NCBI RefSeq assembly: GCF_016907955.1 | Contig: NZ_JAFBCX010000002.1 | Location: forward strand, 682,001-746,000 | DNA: 64,000 nt | Reading direction: 5' to 3' | Origin: Lentzea nigeriaca | GTDB lineage: Bacteria > Actinomycetota > Actinomycetes > Mycobacteriales > Pseudonocardiaceae | Shown here: one piece after another, positions 52,323 to 61,542 of the stretch | Numbering within the stretch: position 1 is the first letter of the stretch | How the letters are laid out: each line of letters opens with the position of its first letter | The notes under the pieces: model-generated | Told to the model about the DNA's origin: nothing | The model's database searches: none | What the model saw: the letters and a program-made list of their open reading frames with translations, nothing else | Translations under genes and position numbers: made by a program

Positions 52323-54094
52323 GACGCCACCTCCTCTTCCACGATCTCCTCACTGTCCATGTTGGACAGCAGGCGCCGGTATTCCTCGTTGGTCTCCAGC
52401 AACGTCCGGTGCGTGCCGATCGCGGTGATCCTGCCGCCGGCGAGCATCGCCACCCGGTCGGCGAGCTGCACGGTCGACGGCCGGTGCGCCACCACGAGCG
52501 CTGTCACGCCGCGCAACACCCTGCGCAGCGCGGCTTCCACCTCGGCCTCGGTGTGGACGTCCAGCGCGGACAGCGGGTCGTCCAGCACCAGCACCGCCGG
52601 CCTGCCGACGACCGCGCGGGCGAGTGCCAGCCGTTGCCGCTGACCACCGGACAGCGACAGGCCCTGCTCACCGATGCGGGTCGCGAGCCCCCACGGCAGC
52701 GCGTCCACGAACTCCTCGGCCTTCGCGACCCGCAACGCCTCGCGGACCGCGGCCTCGGAGACGTCAGGCACGCCCAGCCCGACGTTCTCGGCCACCGACG
52801 CGGAGAACAGCACCGGTTCCTCGAACGCCGTGCCGACCACCCGCCGCAGGTCCTCCAGCGCGAGGTCGCGCACGTCGACGCCGTCGATCGTGACGCGCCC
52901 GCCCGTGACGTCGGCCAGCCGCGGCACCAGCGCGGTGAGCGTCGTCTTGCCGGAGCCGGTCGCGCCGACCAGCGCCACCGTCTCACCGGGACGCAGGTCG
53001 AGGTCGATGCCCGAGAGCACCTCGTTGCCGTCCTCGAACGCGAACCGCACGCCCTCGAAACGAACGTGCCCGCGCAGCGGCGTCGGCAGCGGCGCGGGCT
53101 CGGCGGGGCTGGTGATCGTCACGGGGGAGTCGATGACCTCCCAGTAGCGTTCCAGCGCGGAAGCGGCCTGGTTCGTCTCCGCCAGCAACCAGCCGATGGA
53201 GTCGATCGGCCAGCGCAGGTACGCGCTCACCGCGACGGCCGCGATCAGCGTGCCGACCGTCATCGAGCCGTTGATGATGCCGATCGCGCCGACGCCGAGC
53301 ATGCCCGCGATCGACAGCTCGGGCAGCACGATCAGCACCGACCACAGCGCCGCCAGGATCGAGATCTTGTTGAGCTCCGTGGCGCGCAGCTCGTGCGCCT
53401 GCGCGAGGAACCGCTTCGAGAGCTCCGGCCCGCGCCCGAACGCCTTGAGCACCCGGATGCCGAGCACCGACTCCTCGACGGTCGTGGTCAGGTCACCCGC
53501 CTGGTCCTGCGCCCGCCGCGCGACGACCTTGAACTTCTTCTCGAAGAAGTACGAGATCACCATCAACGGCAGCGCGCCGCACAGCGACACGATCAGCAGC
53601 CACGGTGAGAGCGCCGCGATGATGCCCAGCCCGATCAGCACGACCGCGCTGTTCACGATCAGGAAGACGACGGCGAACGCGACGAACCGCCGCACCGTGG
53701 TGAGGTCGTTCGTCGCGCGCGACAGCAACTGCCCCGACTGCCACCGGTCGTGGAACGCCACCGGCAGCCGCTGAAGGTGCTGGTAGAGGTCGAACCGCAT
53801 GCGTGCCTCGACCTCGGCCGCGGGCCGGGCGACGATCTTGCGGCGGATGTAGAAGAGCGTTGCCTCGCTGACGCCGAGCACCAGCACGCCGAGGATCAGC
53901 CACGGCAGCAGCTCGGTCTGTTTGTTCTGAATCGGACCATCGACGATGCGCTGCGTGAGCAGCGGGATGCCGAGACCGCACAGCATCGCGAGCATCGTCG
54001 CCGAGACCACGACAGTCATCCGTGCGCGGTGCGGCCGCACGTACGGCCACAGCCTTCGCAAGGTGCGAATCGTCGAGTTACGTTGATCGCTCAC
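52319..54094 (-). CDS. ABC exporter half-transporter, degenerate-site subunit
   Basis: A 591-residue protein from GTG 54094 (a G-rich GGAGGGGG lies upstream); a longer frame to 54151 exists. Six helices, then an ABC domain with GATGSGKTTL, canonical LSLSGGQRQR, and Walker B LVLDDPLSALD in which the catalytic Glu is Asp. With the partner's non-canonical LSAGQ this makes one degenerate and one canonical ATP site, as in TM287/288- and BmrCD-type heterodimers. Confidence 0.93.
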   Translation of the reverse strand: MSDQRNSTIRTLRRLWPYVRPHRARMTVVVSATMLAMLCGLGIPLLTQRIVDGPIQNKQTELLPWLILGVLVLGVSEATLFYIRRKIVARPAAEVEARMRFDLYQHLQRLPVAFHDRWQSGQLLSRATNDLTTVRRFVAFAVVFLIVNSAVVLIGLGIIAALSPWLLIVSLCGALPLMVISYFFEKKFKVVARRAQDQAGDLTTTVEESVLGIRVLKAFGRGPELSKRFLAQAHELRATELNKISILAALWSVLIVLPELSIAGMLGVGAIGIINGSMTVGTLIAAVAVSAYLRWPIDSIGWLLAETNQAASALERYWEVIDSPVTITSPAEPAPLPTPLRGHVRFEGVRFAFEDGNEVLSGIDLDLRPGETVALVGATGSGKTTLTALVPRLADVTGGRVTIDGVDVRDLALEDLRRVVGTAFEEPVLFSASVAENVGLGVPDVSEAAVREALRVAKAEEFVDALPWGLATRIGEQGLSLSGGQRQRLALARAVVGRPAVLVLDDPLSALDVHTEAEVEAALRRVLRGVTALVVAHRPSTVQLADRVAMLAGGRITAIGTHRTLLETNEEYRRLLSNMDSEEIVEEEVAS

Positions 54095-54181
54095 GCGATG
54101 AGCCCCCTCCAGGTCGTCTCCAAAGTACGAAGGACGACCGACAGTCAGCATCCGGTTTTTCTCCTCACCGGAGCCTGCTGT

Positions 54182-54197
54182 CTCGACTTAGGTCGAG
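54182..54197. promoter_or_regulatory. Palindrome in the exporter promoter region
   Basis: CTCGAC-TTAG-GTCGAG is a perfect 6-bp inverted repeat lying next to a TTGACC hexamer on the minus strand. A MerR- or TetR-type regulator could act on the exporter operon or on the small gene at 54210. Confidence 0.35.
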
Positions 54198-54209
54198 GTC
54201 AAGGGCACG

Positions 54210-54443
54210 ATGACCACCATGACGCGGTTTCTGCGAACCGAGCAGACGATGGCGTTTCCACACGGACGGCTCATCGCCTCACACGATGGAGCGAACTTCG
54301 TGCTGGCCCCTGATGGCTGGGACCGCCTGGCCGGTCCGCGGCCGCGGCACGCGATGTACGTGTCCCGCGAGGAGGCGGAGGACTGGTGTGAGCGCGAGGG
54401 CTGGGACCTGAACCTGCTCGACGAGGTGCCTACGACCTCTTGA
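54210..54443 (+). CDS. Small conserved hypothetical protein
   Basis: A 77-residue soluble protein from ATG 54210 (ATG 54219 is possible). The sequence AFPHGRLIASHDGANFVLAP and then AMYVSREEAEDWCEREGW suggests a small beta-rich fold. No function known. The end overlaps the convergent membrane protein gene by 14 bp. Confidence 0.65.
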   Translation: MTTMTRFLRTEQTMAFPHGRLIASHDGANFVLAPDGWDRLAGPRPRHAMYVSREEAEDWCEREGWDLNLLDEVPTTS

Positions 54444-54861
54444 AGGTGACCAGTCCCACGAGCCCGTAGGCGGCGGCCGCGAGCAGCGCCTCGGCGTGGT
54501 GCCGGTTCGCGAACCACCCGAGGAACGGCTCGTGCACCTTGAAGTAGAGCCCGAGCCCCAGCACGATCGGCCCGAGCAGGATGATCGGCCACACCGGCCG
54601 CACCCCGAGGACCCACAGGATCGGCCCGGCCAGCACCAGCGACGACACCAGCGCGAGCGGCAGCCCGATCAGCACGAGCAGCAGGAACGTCGACATCGAC
54701 GTGCTGTCGAGCCACGACTTCAGGAAGCCCGACTCGTACGCCCACGTCCAGCCGAGCACGAGCCCTGCTCCGACGGCCATCGAGAGCACGACCCGGAACA
54801 GCAGCCGGCGTCCCGTCCTACCCGTCCTGCCCGCGGTGCTCTGTTCCGTCACGCCGAACAC
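54430..54861 (-). CDS. Small membrane protein, cluster member 5
   Basis: A 143-residue protein from GTG 54861, or GTG 54852. About four helices (LSMAVGAGLVLGWTWAY, LLVLIGLPLALVSSLVLAG, IILLGPIVLGLGLYF, LLAAAAYGLVGLVTF). It lacks the cysteine pair of its upstream neighbours but has the same size and layout. It overlaps the previous gene by 44 bp. Unknown function. Confidence 0.72.
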   Translation of the reverse strand: MFGVTEQSTAGRTGRTGRRLLFRVVLSMAVGAGLVLGWTWAYESGFLKSWLDSTSMSTFLLLVLIGLPLALVSSLVLAGPILWVLGVRPVWPIILLGPIVLGLGLYFKVHEPFLGWFANRHHAEALLAAAAYGLVGLVTFKRS

Positions 54862-55234
54862 CGTAACGAGCGGTCAGCACGGCAGCCAAGGCGTAACCGC
54901 CCGCCGCCGCGAGCGCGGTCACGAAGATCCCGCTCTCCGAAGGCAGCTGGACCCGCACGAACTTCAGGCTGAACACGCAGATGAGCAGCAACACCATCGA
55001 GGCCACCGCGCCCGCCGCGGCCGTCGGCCAGGCGGGGGAGAACCTCGCGACCCGCAGGAGTCCCCATCCCACGAGCGCCCAGACGACCACCAGCGCCGGC
55101 ACGATCAGGAAGATCAGCGGAACGAGACACCCCAGGTCGCTGTCCCGGCACGCGAGCTGCGCGGAGGGCTCGAGCGAGACGAACCACCCGGCTCCGCACA
55201 ACGCCCCCGCCACCGCCGCGATCGCCGCCCTCAT
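54818..55234 (-). CDS. Small membrane protein, cluster member 4
   Basis: A 138-residue protein from ATG 55234. It starts with a helix GALCGAGWFVSLEP, then a cysteine pair in ACRDSDLGC, then three more helices. The GxGW-helix plus paired-cysteine loop is shared with members 1-3, so these are probably diverged duplicates. The C-terminus is polar. Confidence 0.75.
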   Translation of the reverse strand: MRAAIAAVAGALCGAGWFVSLEPSAQLACRDSDLGCLVPLIFLIVPALVVVWALVGWGLLRVARFSPAWPTAAAGAVASMVLLLICVFSLKFVRVQLPSESGIFVTALAAAGGYALAAVLTARYGVRRDGTEHRGQDG

Positions 55235-55244
55235 GCGGTCGAAC

Positions 55245-55628
55245 CTACTCGACCGCGCGGATCACGCCGGCGGCTGCGAACGTCGCGACCAGCAGCGCGG
55301 TCACCACGGCGGGGCTGCCGGACTTCCCCGCCAGCGCGAAGAAGGCCGCCGGCAAGAACCAGTACAGACACCCGAACCTGTGAGCCACCTCGGCGTCGCG
55401 GCGGTTCAGCAGCACGAGCGCCACGGCCAGGAGCACCCCTGCGACGAGTGCCCAGACCGCGCCGAGGAACGGCAGGACGACGTCGGTCTCGATGTCGCAG
55501 AACCGCACCTCCTTCGACGTGCAGTACGGCGAGTGCACCCACCCCCAGGACCAGTGCAGCCCGGCACCTGCGATCCCGCCTGCCACGACCCCCAGCACGC
55601 CGTTCCTGATCACGCCCACCGCGTTCAC
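55245..55628 (-). CDS. Small membrane protein, cluster member 3
   Basis: A 127-residue protein from GTG 55628, which overlaps the stop of member 2 (GTGA). VVAGGIAGAGLHWSWGW leads into YCTSKEVRFC and then three helices. It has the same topology as the neighbouring genes. No family name recognised. Confidence 0.75.
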   Translation of the reverse strand: MNAVGVIRNGVLGVVAGGIAGAGLHWSWGWVHSPYCTSKEVRFCDIETDVVLPFLGAVWALVAGVLLAVALVLLNRRDAEVAHRFGCLYWFLPAAFFALAGKSGSPAVVTALLVATFAAAGVIRAVE

Positions 55629-56044
55629 GCCGTCGTCCTCCGGCCGGTGCACAACGCGGCCACCGCGTAGCTGACGCAGGCTGTGATCAGGTACGTGCTC
55701 ACGAGAAAGCGATCGACGTCGTCGCGGTACATGCCGTGCATCCGGAAGTACCAGACGTACATGACTCCCACGAACAGCGCTAACCACAGACCACTGCCGA
55801 TCCCGGCCGCCCACCACCAGCGCTTCTCCCGCGTCACCCGGAAGCCCACGTAGATCAGCGCCGCGGCGAGGACCATCCAGATCGAGAAGATCAGCCCGAA
55901 CGTCAGGGGGTACACGGCACCGCACCCGGTGCGGACAGGTCCCGCGTTGCAGTACTCCGAGGACAGGTAGAGCGTCAGCATGAATCCGGCGCCGGCGAGG
56001 AGTCCGGCGACGGCACCGACGACAGTGCGCAACACCATGCGCAC
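55625..56044 (-). CDS. Small membrane protein, cluster member 2
   Basis: A 139-residue protein from GTG 56044 or ATG 56038. VAGLLAGAGFMLTLYLSS is followed by YCNAGPVRTGC and three further helices. Translationally coupled to member 3. Confidence 0.75.
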   Translation of the reverse strand: MRMVLRTVVGAVAGLLAGAGFMLTLYLSSEYCNAGPVRTGCGAVYPLTFGLIFSIWMVLAAALIYVGFRVTREKRWWWAAGIGSGLWLALFVGVMYVWYFRMHGMYRDDVDRFLVSTYLITACVSYAVAALCTGRRTTA

Positions 56045-56102
56045 ACAGCTACCCGATCTTCGACGCGATCAGGCCGACCTGCACAACTTCTCCACACCAC
56101 CT

Positions 56103-56438
56103 TCACCTGGTGAGCACGGCGATCAACGCGTACAGCGCCGCGAACACTCCGAAGGCCAGGTAGGGCAGGCCGAGCAGCAGCACCATCGCCACCACGGCCA
56201 TGAGGGTCGCGGGCACGGCCACCAGCCCTGCCCGCGACACACCCAGAGAACGCAACGCCACCCACCCGAGCGCCGCCGCCGCGACCGCGAAGACCGGCAC
56301 GGTCATCACGAAGGTGCCGAGGCAGCCCCAGTCTTCGAACGAGCAGACCGCGCCCGACGAGATGAGTGCGAACACTCCCCACCAGCCCAGCCCGAGGAGT
56401 GCACCCACTCCGGCAGCCAGCGCGACACGGCGTCCCAC
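56103..56438 (-). CDS. Small membrane protein, cluster member 1
   Basis: A 111-residue protein from GTG 56438. GVGALLGLGWWGVFALISS precedes VCSFEDWGCLG, then three helices. It is the first of five similar genes and starts 16 bp after the sepH stop, so sepH and the cluster may be co-transcribed. Confidence 0.75.
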   Translation of the reverse strand: MGRRVALAAGVGALLGLGWWGVFALISSGAVCSFEDWGCLGTFVMTVPVFAVAAAALGWVALRSLGVSRAGLVAVPATLMAVVAMVLLLGLPYLAFGVFAALYALIAVLTR

Positions 56439-56454
56439 GGCGTCAGGCGATCAG

Positions 56455-57384
56455 TCAGCGGTTCGACCGGACGCCCAGTAAAACGTCTTCCCACGAAGGG
56501 ACGATGGGGTGGTTCTTCTTTCCCCGCTTGGGGGGAGTGTCCTTGCGCACCGGCTTCTCCGCCGCGGGCTCCTCCTCCTTCACCGGCGGTGGAGGAGGGG
56601 CAGGGGCGGGCTCGGGCTCGGGCAGCTTCTCCTGGACCGGCTTCTCCGCCACGACCGGAGCCGGGGCGGGGGCAGACGCCTGGACCGGCACCGGAACCGG
56701 CTCCTCCGCGACGGGCGCGGGAGCAGGCGTGACCGGAGTCGCCTCCAGGGCCTGCCGCGCCAGCTGCGTCACCGGCCGGACCGTGCGCAGGGTCCGGTTC
56801 GGGTTCGGGTCCATGAGGTCGACGGCGGCCTCGTCCAGCGCCGTCACCGTGCCGCCCTGCGCACCGGGGTGGAACGCCCAGTGCGCGCGGTTGTCCGAGC
56901 GCCCGGTCTTCCAGTGCAGCTGCACGATCCAGCGGCCGTCGTCACCGCGCCACGAGTCCCACGAGGTGTCGGAGAGGTCGTGCCCGCGCAGGCCGAACGA
57001 GTGCGCGACGACCTCGCCGAGCGTCTGCACGTCGGGGCCGTCCTCGCGGACCGGGTGCGCGCGCTGGGCCAGGTCCGCGGTGCGCGAACGCTCCAGCAGG
57101 ACCGGGTAGGCGAAGCGCTCGATGCGGTGCGTCGGCATGCCGGCGGCGGCCGCGACCTGCTCGATCGACTCACCGGCGCGGATGCGCGCCTGGATCTCGC
57201 GCGGCCGCATCTGGGCCTCGCCCGACTCGATCTGCATCTGGCCGAGGCGCGCGAGGTCACCGCGCAGTGCCGCCCGAAGGCGCTCGTCGGCGGGGAGCGT
57301 GAAGCGCTCGCCGCGGTTTTCGGGGTCCTCGAGGATGACGGACTTGCCGTCCTCGTCGAGCCCGATGACTCGCAGCGCTCGCAT
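56455..57384 (-). CDS. sepH: Cell-division regulator SepH (DUF3071)
   Basis: A 309-residue protein; GGGAGG precedes ATG 57384. The N-terminal DUF3071 domain runs from MRALRVIGLDEDGKSVILED to about residue 165 and contains a helix-turn-helix (MRPREIQARIRAGESIEQVA). A Pro/Ala/Val/Glu-rich linker follows, and the C-terminus has the conserved IVPSWEDVLLGVR. In Streptomyces and mycobacteria SepH binds FtsZ and stimulates its assembly. In position of Rv0883c. Confidence 0.94.
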   Translation of the reverse strand: MRALRVIGLDEDGKSVILEDPENRGERFTLPADERLRAALRGDLARLGQMQIESGEAQMRPREIQARIRAGESIEQVAAAAGMPTHRIERFAYPVLLERSRTADLAQRAHPVREDGPDVQTLGEVVAHSFGLRGHDLSDTSWDSWRGDDGRWIVQLHWKTGRSDNRAHWAFHPGAQGGTVTALDEAAVDLMDPNPNRTLRTVRPVTQLARQALEATPVTPAPAPVAEEPVPVPVQASAPAPAPVVAEKPVQEKLPEPEPAPAPPPPPVKEEEPAAEKPVRKDTPPKRGKKNHPIVPSWEDVLLGVRSNR

Positions 57385-57484
57385 CGTGGCCTCCCTGAAT
57401 TGCACCTCGCCAGCAGACAACGTTAGGACAACGAGCCGTCCTAGGGTGGGAGACTCGCCGATATCTCAACGTGATCTTGCCAGT

Positions 57485-58609
57485 TCACGAGGGCTGTCGC
57501 ACGCCGGTTTCCGGAAGGTTCACCTGGACCACCAGGCCGCCTCCCCCGTTCGGACGAGCCTTCACTGAGCCTTGATGAGCCCTCGCGACGGACCGCACGA
57601 TGGACAGACCGAGGCCGGATCCGGCGGTTCCTGTGCGGTCGCGGAGGCGCCGGAACGGCTCGAAGAGACCGGGCACGGCCTCCGCCGGCACGGTCGGTCC
57701 CGTGTTGGAGACCACGAGTTCCCGATCAAGGCGGACCGACACGGTCCCGCCAGGTTTGTTGTAGAGCACGGCGTTGCGCAGCAGGTTGCCGACGAGCTGC
57801 GCCATCAGCACGGGGTCGCCCTCGACCAGGTACGGCCGCACCGACACGTCGAAGGTGACCTCCTTCGACTCCGCCAGCGAGGCGCACGACTCGACCTCCT
57901 CGTCGATGATCTCGTCCAGCCACATCAGCTCGCGCGTCGCCAGACCGCGATCACTGCGTGCAAGCAGCAACAACCCGTCGATGAGCTTTTCGCTTCGCTC
58001 GTTCGTGTCGAGCAGATGCGCTCCGAGACGGCGGATCTCGTCCGACGCGTCCGGTGCCGCCAGCGCCACCTCGATCAGCGTCCGCTGCACGGCCAGCGGC
58101 GTGCGCAGCTCGTGCGACGCGTTCGCGACGAACCGCTTCTGGCTGTCGAACGACGACGCGAGCCGGTCGAGCATCCCGTCGAACGTGTCCGCGAGCTCCT
58201 TCAGCTCGTCCGGCGGCCCGTCCAGCTCGATCCGCCGGTCCAGGCGCTCGGCCTCCAGCCGGTTCGCGGTCGTGGTGATCTCGTGCAACGGCGCCAGCAC
58301 CCGCCCGGCCACCACCCAGCCGAGCCAGACGGCGATCACGGCCGCCACGAGCAGCGCGATGATCGACTGCCACAGGACCGTGTTCATCGTGTCCGCCTTG
58401 ACCTGGTCCGCGGTGAACACCAGGGTGTCGGCCGGCAGCTGAGCCACCTCGACGGCGTCCGGAGACATCGGCATCGCCCTGCTCGCCACGACACCCTCGG
58501 TGAACGGTGTCCACTCGGCGAGCAGCCAGTAGTTGAGCCCGATCAGCGCCACACCCGCGATCAGGAACACCCCGGCGTACCAGGCCGTCAGCCTGGTCCG
58601 CAGCCTCAC
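57485..58609 (-). CDS. Sensor histidine kinase
   Basis: A 374-residue protein from GTG 58609, overlapping the regulator stop. Helix 1 near residues 10-30, an external loop of about 50 residues, helix 2 near 82-105, HAMP, then NASHELRTPL with the phospho-His, LLRNAVLYN (N box) and GTAGSGLGLSIV (G box). With the OmpR-type regulator it forms a two-component system. It faces the lipoprotein/ABC module across a 90-bp promoter region, its probable target. Confidence 0.94.
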   Translation of the reverse strand: MRLRTRLTAWYAGVFLIAGVALIGLNYWLLAEWTPFTEGVVASRAMPMSPDAVEVAQLPADTLVFTADQVKADTMNTVLWQSIIALLVAAVIAVWLGWVVAGRVLAPLHEITTTANRLEAERLDRRIELDGPPDELKELADTFDGMLDRLASSFDSQKRFVANASHELRTPLAVQRTLIEVALAAPDASDEIRRLGAHLLDTNERSEKLIDGLLLLARSDRGLATRELMWLDEIIDEEVESCASLAESKEVTFDVSVRPYLVEGDPVLMAQLVGNLLRNAVLYNKPGGTVSVRLDRELVVSNTGPTVPAEAVPGLFEPFRRLRDRTGTAGSGLGLSIVRSVARAHQGSVKARPNGGGGLVVQVNLPETGVRQPS

Positions 58610-59265
58610 GAGCCGAACCGGTAGCCGGCACCGGGCACGGTCTCGATGACCTGCGGCGCACCCAGCTTGCGGCGCAGCGTCATCACCGCCACCCGCACGG
58701 CGTTGGTGAACGGGTCCGCGTGCTCGTCCCAGGCCTTCTCCAGCAGCTCCTCCGCGCTCACGACGTTGCCCTCCGCCCGCATCAGCACCTCCAGCACGGC
58801 GAACTCCTTGGGCGAGAGCGGCAGGAACCTGCCGTCCCGCATCGCCTGGTGCCGCGGCAGGTCCAGCGTCACCCCGGCCCTCGTCAGCACCGGTGGCAGG
58901 GCCGGGCGAGCCCGGCGGCCCAGCGCCTGCACGCGCGCCACCAGCTCGGCGAACGCGAACGGCTTGGTCAGGTAGTCGTCGGCCCCGAGCCCCAGCCCGG
59001 CGACCCGGTCGTCCACCTCGGCCGCGGCCGTCAGCATCAGCACCCGTGCCTCGCCGCCGGTCGCGTGCACCGCCTTGCACACCTCGTCACCGTGAACGAG
59101 CGGCAGGTCGCGGTCCAGCACCACGACGTCGTACGCGTGTACCCCGACGCGTTCCAGCGCCGCTTCGCCGTCGTAGCAGACGTCGACCGCCATCGAGTAC
59201 CTGCGCAGCCCCTCGGTGATCGTGTCCGCGAGCAGCTGTTCGTCCTCGACCACCAGCACGCGCAT
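58606..59265 (-). CDS. OmpR/PhoB-family response regulator
   Basis: A 219-residue protein. Receiver domain with Asp8, the phospho-acceptor Asp51 (VVLDRDLPL) and Lys101 (LTKPF), then an OmpR-type winged helix (LSPKEFAVLEVLMRAEG, VRVAVMTLRRKLG, VPGAGYRFGS). ATG 59265 is divergent from the lipoprotein gene at 59355. Confidence 0.95.
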   Translation of the reverse strand: MRVLVVEDEQLLADTITEGLRRYSMAVDVCYDGEAALERVGVHAYDVVVLDRDLPLVHGDEVCKAVHATGGEARVLMLTAAAEVDDRVAGLGLGADDYLTKPFAFAELVARVQALGRRARPALPPVLTRAGVTLDLPRHQAMRDGRFLPLSPKEFAVLEVLMRAEGNVVSAEELLEKAWDEHADPFTNAVRVAVMTLRRKLGAPQVIETVPGAGYRFGS

Positions 59266-59354
59266 GACACCTATTTTCCGCGCAACGGAGATAAGCGCCG
59301 GATAAAGCCTTTCGCTTAACGCCGCCGAATGACGCCCTCCGTAGACCTGTTGAC

Positions 59355-59846
59355 GTGAAATCCACCATCGCAGTGCTGCTGGCCCTGCTCATGGCGCTCA
59401 CCGCCTGCGGGTCCAAGGAGCAGCCGAACGACGCCAAGAAGGACGACAAGGGCGACATGGTCAAGTTCGCCCAGTGCATGCGGGACAACGGCATCGACAT
59501 GCCGGACCCGAAGCAGGATGACAAGGGCGGCGTGATGATCGAGGCGTCGCCGGGCGACGGCAGCCCTCCCGACGAGGAGAAGATGAAGGCCGCCCACGAG
59601 GCCTGCAAGAAGCACCTGCCCAACGGCGGCGAGTTCAAGCCGCCGTCGCCGGAGGAGCAGGACAAGATGCGCCAGAACGCGAAGTGCATGCGGGACAAGG
59701 GCTACAACTGGCCCGACCCGAAGTTCGACGGCGGCGGCGCTGCCGAGTCGATCGAGCTGCCGAACCTGGACGACGACAAGGTCAAGCAGGACATGAAGGA
59801 CTGTGGCCTCGGTGAAGGCATGGTCGCGGCGAGGCCCGTCGGATGA
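59355..59846 (+). CDS. Lipoprotein with duplicated CMRDxG motif
   Basis: A 163-residue protein; the signal ends ALTAC, so Cys18 is lipidated. The mature protein is polar and contains two related segments: FAQCMRDNGIDMPDPK and NAKCMRDKGYNWPDPK, each followed by a Gly-rich stretch and later by another cysteine (EACKKHLP, KDCGLG). It is thus an internal tandem duplication with matching cysteines. This lipoprotein type is often seen with MacB-like modules in actinomycetes. The stop overlaps the adaptor start. Probable target of the divergent two-component system. Confidence 0.85.
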   Translation: MKSTIAVLLALLMALTACGSKEQPNDAKKDDKGDMVKFAQCMRDNGIDMPDPKQDDKGGVMIEASPGDGSPPDEEKMKAAHEACKKHLPNGGEFKPPSPEEQDKMRQNAKCMRDKGYNWPDPKFDGGGAAESIELPNLDDDKVKQDMKDCGLGEGMVAARPVG

Positions 59847-60895
59847 AGCGCCACGTGAACAGGAAGATCCTCATCGCCGCACTCGTCGCCGCCGTCGTGC
59901 TCGGCACCGGTTCGGTCGTGGTGCTCACCAGAGTCGCGGCCAACCAGGCCAACGCCGCGCCGTTGCAGAACGACCCCGCGAAGACCGCGCCCGTGAAGAA
60001 GACCAACCTCGCGGACCAGCAGTCGGTCAACGGCCAGCTCGGCTTCGGCGCGGAACGAGGACTGGCGGGCCGGAAAAGCGGCACCATCACCGGGCTGCCG
60101 AACCAGGGCGCCGTCGTCGAACAGGGCAAACCCGTGTACTGGGCGGACGCCAAGCCTGTGCCGCTGTTCTACGGCACGATGCCGCTCTACCGCGACCTGG
60201 AAGCGGGCATGTCGAACGGCCCCGACGTCAAGGTCGTCGAGGAGAACCTCGCCGCGCTGGGATTCAAGGACTTCGGCACCCCCGACGAGAAGTTCACCTC
60301 GTACACGGCCTCCGCGCTGAAGAAGTGGCAGAAGGCGAACGGCCTGGAGCAGAACGGAAAGCTCGGCCAGGGCGACGTGGTCGTGCAGCCGGGCGCGATC
60401 CGCGTCTCGTCGGTGACCGGCCAGCTCGGCGCACCAGCGGGCGGCGACCTGATGAAGGTCACCGGCACCGAACGCGCGGTGACCGTTGAGCTCGACAGCA
60501 CCAAGCAGCGCCTCGCCAAGCAGGGCGAGAAGGTCGAGCTGTCGATCGTCGGCGGCAAGCCCACGACCGGCACGATCACCGGCATCAGCCGCACCGCCGG
60601 CGACCCGAACCAGGGCCAGAAGCCGAAGATCGTCCTGACGATCTCGGTCGACGACCCCAAGGCCGCGGAGGGGCTGGAGAGCGCCAACGTCACGGCCCTC
60701 TTCACGGTGTCCAAGAAGCAGAACGTGCTCGCGGTCCCGATCGGCGCGCTGCTCGCGTTGAACGAGGGCGGCTACGGCGTGGTCACCGAGGACGGCAAGA
60801 CGATCCCGGTCACCGTCGGGATCTTCGCCAAGGGCCAGGTCGAGGTGCAGGGCGACGGCCTGCGCGAGGGCATGAAGGTGGTGACCACCGAGTGA
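59843..60895 (+). CDS. Membrane-fusion/adaptor protein with peptidoglycan-binding domain
   Basis: A 350-residue protein with one N-terminal anchor ([20 protein letters not shown]). A PG_binding_1-like segment runs near residues 125-170 ([35 protein letters not shown]). The rest is HlyD/RND-type adaptor beta-barrel ([38 protein letters not shown]). It would link the ABC permease to the cell wall. Coupled to both neighbours. Confidence 0.9.
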   Translation: MKRHVNRKILIAALVAAVVLGTGSVVVLTRVAANQANAAPLQNDPAKTAPVKKTNLADQQSVNGQLGFGAERGLAGRKSGTITGLPNQGAVVEQGKPVYWADAKPVPLFYGTMPLYRDLEAGMSNGPDVKVVEENLAALGFKDFGTPDEKFTSYTASALKKWQKANGLEQNGKLGQGDVVVQPGAIRVSSVTGQLGAPAGGDLMKVTGTERAVTVELDSTKQRLAKQGEKVELSIVGGKPTTGTITGISRTAGDPNQGQKPKIVLTISVDDPKAAEGLESANVTALFTVSKKQNVLAVPIGALLALNEGGYGVVTEDGKTIPVTVGIFAKGQVEVQGDGLREGMKVVTTE

Positions 60896-61542
60896 TCACC
60901 GTCGACCACGCGAGCCGCACGTATCCCGGTGGCGTGCAGGCGTTGCGCGACGTCTCCCTCACCGTCGAGGGCGGCGAGATGCTCGCGATCGTGGGACCGT
61001 CCGGCTCGGGGAAGTCGACGCTGCTGCACCTCATGGGCACGCTCGACAAGCCGACCGCCGGCCGCGTCGAGATCGACGGCAACGACGTGTCGTCGTTGTC
61101 CGACAACGCTTTGTCGGCGCTGCGGGCCCGCACGATCGGGTTCGTGTTCCAGCAGTTCTTCCTCACCGACGGGCTGTCCGCGATCGAGAACGTGGCCGCC
61201 GGGCTCGTCTACGCGGGCGTGCCGCGGTCGAAGCGACGGGCGCTGGCGATGTCCGCTTTGGACAGGGTCGGGCTGATCCACCGGGCGCTGCACAAGCCCC
61301 ACGAGCTGTCCGGCGGTGAACGCCAGCGGGTCGCGATCGCGCGGGCGGTGGTGAACTCGCCGGGCATTTTGCTGGCGGACGAGCCGACCGGGAACCTGGA
61401 CACGCAGAACGGTGCCGGGGTGATGGAGTTGCTGGGAAGCCTCAACTCCGACGGCACCACCGTCGTGCTCATCACGCACGACCGGGACATCGCGGCGTGG
61501 GCGCCACGACGCGTCGAGGTGCGCGACGGGGTGATCGTGTGA
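60892..61542 (+). CDS. ABC ATPase (MacB/LolD-type)
   Basis: A 216-residue ATPase: [18 protein letters not shown]-loop [24 protein letters not shown] and [13 protein letters not shown], which is the MacB/LolD signature. GTG start overlaps the adaptor stop. Powers the MacB-like permease encoded next. Confidence 0.95.
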   Translation: MITVDHASRTYPGGVQALRDVSLTVEGGEMLAIVGPSGSGKSTLLHLMGTLDKPTAGRVEIDGNDVSSLSDNALSALRARTIGFVFQQFFLTDGLSAIENVAAGLVYAGVPRSKRRALAMSALDRVGLIHRALHKPHELSGGERQRVAIARAVVNSPGILLADEPTGNLDTQNGAGVMELLGSLNSDGTTVVLITHDRDIAAWAPRRVEVRDGVIV

